Below, one piece after another: positions 11,514 to 15,706 of a DNA stretch of 15,706 nucleotides. The DNA comes from Nitrospinota bacterium (GTDB lineage Bacteria; Nitrospirota; Thermodesulfovibrionia; Thermodesulfovibrionales; UBA1546): contig JAHILQ010000284.1 in assembly GCA_018896985.1 (NCBI GenBank), positions 1-15,706 on the forward strand, read 5' to 3'. A program made the position numbers and the translations under genes. Position 1 is the stretch's first letter. The number at the start of each line of letters is the position of its first letter. The notes beneath the pieces were generated by a model. That model was not told the DNA's origin. It saw nothing but the letters and a program-made list of their open reading frames with translations, and made no database searches.

Positions 11514-13141
11514 TTCCTCACCGGTATTCCAAATATAAACCTACTTCCCTTTCCTTCCTCGCTCTCAACCCAGATTCTTCCGCCGTGAAGTTCAACAATC
11601 TTCTTGCTGATGCTGAGTCCAAGCCCTGTGCCTTCGTATTTCTTTGTAAGCGTGGATTCAAGCTGCTGAAACGGCTGAAAGAGTTTCTTCTGGTCTTCAG
11701 GGGAAATGCCGATACCGGTGTCCTCCACGGAAATTTCGTAGAAATTTCCGTCAGGATTCACAATGCATGATTCACGATGCATGATAGCTTCTTTGCTGTC
11801 TTGTTCCTCTATCTTGTATCCTGCATCCTGCATCTTGCATCGTCGCGCAGCGACGCGCACCGAGCCGCCGTCATCCGTAAACTTGAAGGCATTACCGAGG
11901 AGATTCAGGAGCACCTGCTTTATCTTCACAGCATCAGCAGTCACAGACCCTATATCATCAGGAATATCAGAAGTAAATTTAATTTTGTGTTTTATTGCCT
12001 TCTCCTTAAACATCAGAATACTTCCCTGAATAAGTTCCTTAATCTCAAATTCGCTCAGCTCAAGCTCCATCATGCCTGCCTCTATCTTTGAGAGGTCAAG
12101 TATTTCGTTTATAATCCGCAAAAGATGTTTCCCGCTCTCCCATATATCCTGAACATATTCTCTCTGTTTATCTGTGATATCGCCTGCCAGTCCTTCAGTC
12201 AGAACCTCTGAAAATCCTATAACTGAATTCAACGGCGTCCTTAATTCATGCGATATGTTCGCAAGAAATTCGCTCTTTGCCCTATTAGCTGCCTCTGCCT
12301 GAAGTTTTGTCTCCTCAAGTTCCTTTATCCTTTTCCTGGCCTTTTCCTCAAGTCCTTCAATTAGTTCTATATTCTGTTTAAAAAGAAAGTCCAGAGACTG
12401 GGCCATATCATTGAATGTTTTGCTTAGTGATCCAATCTCATCGCTCGTTTTTATATCAACCCTGACATCAAAATTTCCTTTTCCAATCTCTTTTGCTGCA
12501 TCCTTGAGCTTCCATACAGGCTTGATAATGCTGCGCCTTACATAAATTACAATAAAGCCCGCTGCGATAAGGAGAAGTCCTAACAAAGAAAACTTGAGGG
12601 CAGTGATATCAGCTATCTCTTTCTCATGATTCTTTTCAAGGGATTCTACAAAATTTTCAAGCTTTACGATATTGCCGCGCATGGCAGCGTGGCATTTCAC
12701 ACACGCCTCATTTCTTCTTTCAGGAGGAAACTCTTTTATGCTAAGAATGACCGGTTTTTGTGTTTTCTGCCAGAGATTAACCAATACATTAAGCTGTGAA
12801 ATTGAATCCTTATAATGTTCATCAAGAGGCATTAGTCCGAGTTTCTCGCTTCCGCCCCTCAGGCTGTAAAGCACCTCTTCATATTCAGCCATTGCACTGT
12901 TAAATACATTTCTGAATTTTTCTTTTTCTCCAGAGGGCAGCAAAGGGTCAAGCATACCTTTTGCACCATACATCATCTTCACCATCAGCATCCGCTGTCT
13001 GCCTGCAATATTAATACGTGCAGCCTCACCTTTTATATGGTGCGTAAATCTGAAATCCGTATAGAAATACACAGCAAAAACTGCAACCATTATGCCGCCT
13101 ATGAAAATAAATTTTGTCGTAAGGGATTTGAATTTAAGCAT
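11510..13141 (-). CDS. Membrane sensor histidine kinase with a CxxCH haem motif
   Basis: A 543-residue inner-membrane sensor. A TM helix (about 11-28) is followed by a periplasmic domain that opens with the PilJ-type motif ARINIAGRQRMLMVKM (41-56) and holds CVKCH (147-151), a typical covalent c-type haem site. A second TM helix (about 183-201), a HAMP domain (202-255), a coiled coil, and the HisKA domain with H298 (SHELRTPLNSVIGF) come next. The ATPase domain has N413/N417, the G1 box VEDTGIGIS (472-480) and the G2 box GTGLGLS (504-510). Residues about 433-465 (RCKMQDAGYKIEEQDSKEAIMHRESC) are a repeat-encoded insertion between the N and G1 boxes. It may sense redox state, nitrogen oxides or another haem ligand. 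It is coupled to the CheY-like receiver by a 4-nt overlap. Confidence 0.94.
   Translation of the reverse strand: MLKFKSLTTKFIFIGGIMVAVFAVYFYTDFRFTHHIKGEAARINIAGRQRMLMVKMMYGAKGMLDPLLPSGEKEKFRNVFNSAMAEYEEVLYSLRGGSEKLGLMPLDEHYKDSISQLNVLVNLWQKTQKPVILSIKEFPPERRNEACVKCHAAMRGNIVKLENFVESLEKNHEKEIADITALKFSLLGLLLIAAGFIVIYVRRSIIKPVWKLKDAAKEIGKGNFDVRVDIKTSDEIGSLSKTFNDMAQSLDFLFKQNIELIEGLEEKARKRIKELEETKLQAEAANRAKSEFLANISHELRTPLNSVIGFSEVLTEGLAGDITDKQREYVQDIWESGKHLLRIINEILDLSKIEAGMMELELSEFEIKELIQGSILMFKEKAIKHKIKFTSDIPDDIGSVTADAVKIKQVLLNLLGNAFKFTDDGGSVRVAARRCKMQDAGYKIEEQDSKEAIMHRESCIVNPDGNFYEISVEDTGIGISPEDQKKLFQPFQQLESTLTKKYEGTGLGLSISKKIVELHGGRIWVESEEGKGSRFIFGIPVRK
11755..11855. repeat. Paired 7-bp arrays and a small palindrome inside the kinase ATPase domain
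   Basis: Left arm at 11755-11782: gattcac, aatgcat, gattcac, gatgcat. Right arm at 11806-11840: cctctat, cttgtat, cctgcat, cctgcat, cttgcat. The arms are partly complementary to each other (gatgcatgat against atcttgcatc). A perfect CGTCGC/GCGACG hairpin (11841-11855) follows directly. All of it is in frame and encodes the MQDAGYKI-type insertion. Confidence 0.88.
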
Positions 13142-13182
13142 TATGGTTTTCCGTCATGAATATGCTCTTTCATAATAAAATC

Positions 13183-13211
13183 ATATCACACAAAGCAGTG
13201 GAATCGCACAA
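13183..13211 (-). promoter_or_regulatory. Candidate promoter of the sensor kinase group
   Basis: On the minus strand TTGTGC (13211-13206) and TGATAT (13188-13183) are spaced by 17 bp, about 40 bp before the kinase start. The gap to glgB is only 100 bp, so read-through from glgB is also possible. Confidence 0.35.
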
Positions 13212-13241
13212 TATTTTCGGGTTAACATTCTTAAAATATCA

Positions 13242-15449
13242 TCAGTTCTTTAGCCTGTCAGGCTTGAATACGACAACTGCCAACGGCGGCAATGTGATGC
13301 TTATAGAATGAGGCTTTCCATTCCACGAAATATCTTCTGATAAAACACCCTCTGCATTTCCAATTCCGCTTCCCCAGTATTTAGTGGAATCACTGTTTAA
13401 AATCTCTTTATATAAACCCGCATCAGGCACGCCTATCCTGTAATTATATCTCGGCGCTGGAGTAAAGTTGCACACAAACACAAGAAAATCGTCAGCCCTT
13501 TTCCCCTTTCTTATAAATGATATTACGCTCTGCTCTGTATCGTGAAAATCAATCCATTCAAACCCTGAATAATCAAAATCAACCTCATGTAGCGGCGGCT
13601 CTGTTTTGTAAAGTCTGTTCAGGTCTCTTATATAATGCTGAAGTTTTTGATGAGGCTCATACTGAAGAAGGTGCCAGTCAATGCTGTGGTCAAAGTCCCA
13701 CTCATCCCACTGCCCGAACTCGCCTCCCATAAAAAGCAGCTTCTTCCCCGGATGTCCGTACATGAAACCATACAGCAGTCTCAGATTAGCGAACTTCTGC
13801 CATATATCTCCGGGCATCTTACCGAGCATTGAACTTTTCCCGTGCACAACCTCATCATGGGAAAGAACAAGCATAAAATTCTCCGTAAAGGCATAAAGAA
13901 GGCTGAACGTAAGATTGCTGTGGTGATGTTTCCTGTAAACAGGGTCTTTTGAAAAATACTCAAGAATGTCATGCATCCATCCCATATTCCATTTAAGACT
14001 GAAGCCAAGCCCGCCGAGATACGTAGGTCTTGATACGCCTGTCCACGCAGTTGATTCCTCTGCAATCGTGAGAATGCCGGGATGCTGCCGGTGAACAACT
14101 TCGTTAAATCTTTTCAGGAAATCTATCGCCTCAAGGTTTTCCCTTCCTCCGAAAACATTTGCAACCCATTCACCTTCTTTTTTTGAATAATCAAGGTAAA
14201 TCATTGAGGCGACAGCATCAACACGCAAACCGTCTATGTGATATTTTTCAAGCCAGAAAAGCGCGCTTGATATCAGAAAATTCCTTACCTCATTTCTTCC
14301 GTAGTTAAATATCAGCGTGCCCCAGTCTTTGTGCTCGCTTTTCCTCGGGTCTGCATGTTCATAGAGCGCTGTGCCGTCAAAATATCCAAGCCCATGCGCA
14401 TCTTTTGGAAAATGCGCTGGAACCCAGTCAAGGATAACGCCTATCTTGTTCTGGTGGCATTTATCCACAAAGTACATAAAGTCTTCAGGCGCCCCGTGTC
14501 TGCTTGTCGGAGCAAAATACCCTACTGTCTGATAACCCCACGAAGCGTCCAGCGGATGCTCTGTTACAGGCATTAGTTCAATATGGGTATATCCCATATC
14601 CTTTACATAGCCGATCAGTTTATCAGCAAGCTCTCTGTAAGTGAGAAAACGGTTTTCTTTCTCTGGCACACGCATCCATGAGCCGAGGTGCGCCTCATAA
14701 ACAGAGATAGGGGATTCAACCCAGTTCTTTTCTGAACGCATTTCAAGCCATTCGCTGTCATTCCATCGGTATCTGTTTATGTCATATACAACAGATGCGC
14801 TTTTTGGCCTGACCTCAAAATAAAATGCATATGGGTCTGCCTTCAGAAAGATTTCACCGGACTTTGACTTTATCTCAAACTTATAAACCTCTCCGTCATC
14901 AAGCCCCGGAATAAATATTTCCCATACGCCTGATGTGCCAAGGACGCGCATCTGATGCCTTCTTCCGTCCCAGTTGTTGAAATCACCCACAACGCTGACC
15001 CTTTTCGCATTCGGCGCCCATACTGCAAAATGAATGCCTTTAATCCCATTAACCTCAATAACGTGGGCTCCGAGTTTTTCGTATTTCTTGTAGTGGCTTC
15101 CCTCGCCTATCAGATGAAGGTCAAAATCCGAAAGCACAGGCAGGAATGAATAAGGGTCAAAAAATTCAGTGATGCGGTTATCGGATGTCTTTACCTTGAG
15201 TTTGTATTGGAAAAAACCATTTCTATTTTCAAAGTTTTTTTCAAAAAAACCTGCCTTGCTCGTTTTTTCCATTTCATAGGATTTGTTTTTGCTGACATCA
15301 ACAACCCATGCCTTATCAGCTTCAGGTATGAATGCACGGACTGTTATTGCCTTTTTGCCGTCACTTCTTACTTCCTGCATCCCCAGCGCATGAAAGGGAT
15401 CCCAGTGCTCCGCCTTAATAATCAGCTTGATATGTTCTTTAAGCGTCAT
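13242..15449 (-). CDS. glgB: 1,4-alpha-glucan (glycogen) branching enzyme
   Basis: Makes the alpha-1,6 branches of glycogen by moving a cut alpha-1,4 chain. It has 735 residues from the chosen start. An N-terminal N1 domain (1-110) opens with EHWDPFHALGMQE. The CBM48 domain (about 120-225) has FAVWAPNAKRVSVVGDFNNWDG. The GH13 barrel starts with YEAHLGSWMR (251-260). Catalytic residues are D411 (DGLRVDAVASM), the glutamate of TIAEES (464/465) and D532 (LSHDEVVHGK). A C-terminal beta domain ends PPLAVVVFKPD. The ATG at 15449 overlaps the ubiX stop as ATGA and gives the usual family start MTLKEH; an upstream ATG at 15473 would add MGNCWQQE. No other glycogen gene is in the window. Confidence 0.97.
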   Translation of the reverse strand: MTLKEHIKLIIKAEHWDPFHALGMQEVRSDGKKAITVRAFIPEADKAWVVDVSKNKSYEMEKTSKAGFFEKNFENRNGFFQYKLKVKTSDNRITEFFDPYSFLPVLSDFDLHLIGEGSHYKKYEKLGAHVIEVNGIKGIHFAVWAPNAKRVSVVGDFNNWDGRRHQMRVLGTSGVWEIFIPGLDDGEVYKFEIKSKSGEIFLKADPYAFYFEVRPKSASVVYDINRYRWNDSEWLEMRSEKNWVESPISVYEAHLGSWMRVPEKENRFLTYRELADKLIGYVKDMGYTHIELMPVTEHPLDASWGYQTVGYFAPTSRHGAPEDFMYFVDKCHQNKIGVILDWVPAHFPKDAHGLGYFDGTALYEHADPRKSEHKDWGTLIFNYGRNEVRNFLISSALFWLEKYHIDGLRVDAVASMIYLDYSKKEGEWVANVFGGRENLEAIDFLKRFNEVVHRQHPGILTIAEESTAWTGVSRPTYLGGLGFSLKWNMGWMHDILEYFSKDPVYRKHHHSNLTFSLLYAFTENFMLVLSHDEVVHGKSSMLGKMPGDIWQKFANLRLLYGFMYGHPGKKLLFMGGEFGQWDEWDFDHSIDWHLLQYEPHQKLQHYIRDLNRLYKTEPPLHEVDFDYSGFEWIDFHDTEQSVISFIRKGKRADDFLVFVCNFTPAPRYNYRIGVPDAGLYKEILNSDSTKYWGSGIGNAEGVLSEDISWNGKPHSISITLPPLAVVVFKPDRLKN

Positions 15450-15706
15450 TTCTTGCTGCCAACAGTTCCCCATCTCTTATAAATCTCATGCTCCAGTCCG
15501 ACAGCGTCAAGGATTTTGCCTGCGATGAAATCAACCATATCGTCAATCTTTTTGGGTTTGTGATAAAGGGCTAAGACAGGAGGCGCAATCTTCACCCCGA
15601 TTCTTGCAAGTTTGAGCATGTTCTCAAGATGTATTGCGCTGAACGGCATCTCCCTCGGCGAAAGAAGCAGTGTCCTTCCCTCTTTTATCGTCACATCAGC
15701 AGCCCG
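15446..15706 (-). CDS. ubiX: Flavin prenyltransferase UbiX, C-terminal part (5' end outside window)
   Basis: The last 86 residues of the family are visible, in frame to the window edge (RAADVTIKEGRTLLLSPREMP). The hallmark SAIHLENMLKLARIGVKIAPPVLALYHKPKKIDDMVDFIAGKILD and the closing EHEIYKRWG are intact. UbiX transfers a dimethylallyl group to FMN, producing the prenylated flavin that UbiD-type decarboxylases need, for example in quinone synthesis. An internal GTG at 15694 is not the start, because the upstream codons also match the family. It overlaps glgB by 4 nt. Confidence 0.93.
   Translation of the reverse strand, partial: RAADVTIKEGRTLLLSPREMPFSAIHLENMLKLARIGVKIAPPVLALYHKPKKIDDMVDFIAGKILDAVGLEHEIYKRWGTVGSKK

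Noticed and set aside
13205..13241. Terminator hairpin after glgB (ATATTTT/AAAATAT)
   Set aside because: The stem is only A-T pairs with a long loop, too weak to call.

Overview
Organism. The window reads as a chromosomal segment of a medium-GC anaerobic or microaerophilic Gram-negative bacterium, most likely of the Nitrospirota (Thermodesulfovibrionia-like) or the former Deltaproteobacteria. This is inferred from the gene repertoire: IlvD with the archaeal-type cysteine pattern, a histidine kinase with a CxxCH haem motif, exported proteins, an HD-GYP regulator, and coding-tolerated short repeats. It does not come from a marker gene. Almost everything is on the minus strand, so the natural reading direction is from high to low coordinates.

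Layout from right to left. ubiX (cut by the window edge) overlaps glgB by 4 nt. A signalling group follows: a membrane histidine kinase with a c-type haem motif overlapping a CheY-like receiver by 4 nt, then an HD-GYP response regulator. The HD-GYP gene overlaps hemH by 4 nt, hemH overlaps hemG by 13 nt, and hemG runs directly into a small YdcH/DUF465 gene, so regulator and late haem synthesis form one tight unit. After a repeat made of three hairpins (7025-7105) comes the branched-chain amino-acid block: ilvD, then ilvB and ilvN, then a conserved exported protein with a lysine-rich tail and the start of another exported protein.

Accessory patch. ilvD and ilvB are separated by about 2.2 kb (3136-5311) that looks acquired. 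It holds a two-gene operon for a ClpP-class (SDH_sah) protease and a 65-residue partner, bounded by a 23-bp inverted repeat (22/23 match). Next to it is a plus-strand frameshifted gene joining a CxLCKPHK mini-protein to an antitoxin-like tail, bounded by a 22-bp direct repeat (19/22). Hairpins sit next to both copies of the inverted repeat, and a near-consensus outward promoter lies on the plus strand.

Repeats. The other striking property is a set of degenerate 7-bp-period tandem arrays, each with its own unit, often paired with a GC-rich palindrome. They lie between ilvN and ilvB, possibly between the two regulators, and inside hemG, hemH (two places) and the histidine kinase. The intragenic arrays stay in frame and add surface-loop-like peptides to otherwise normal enzymes.
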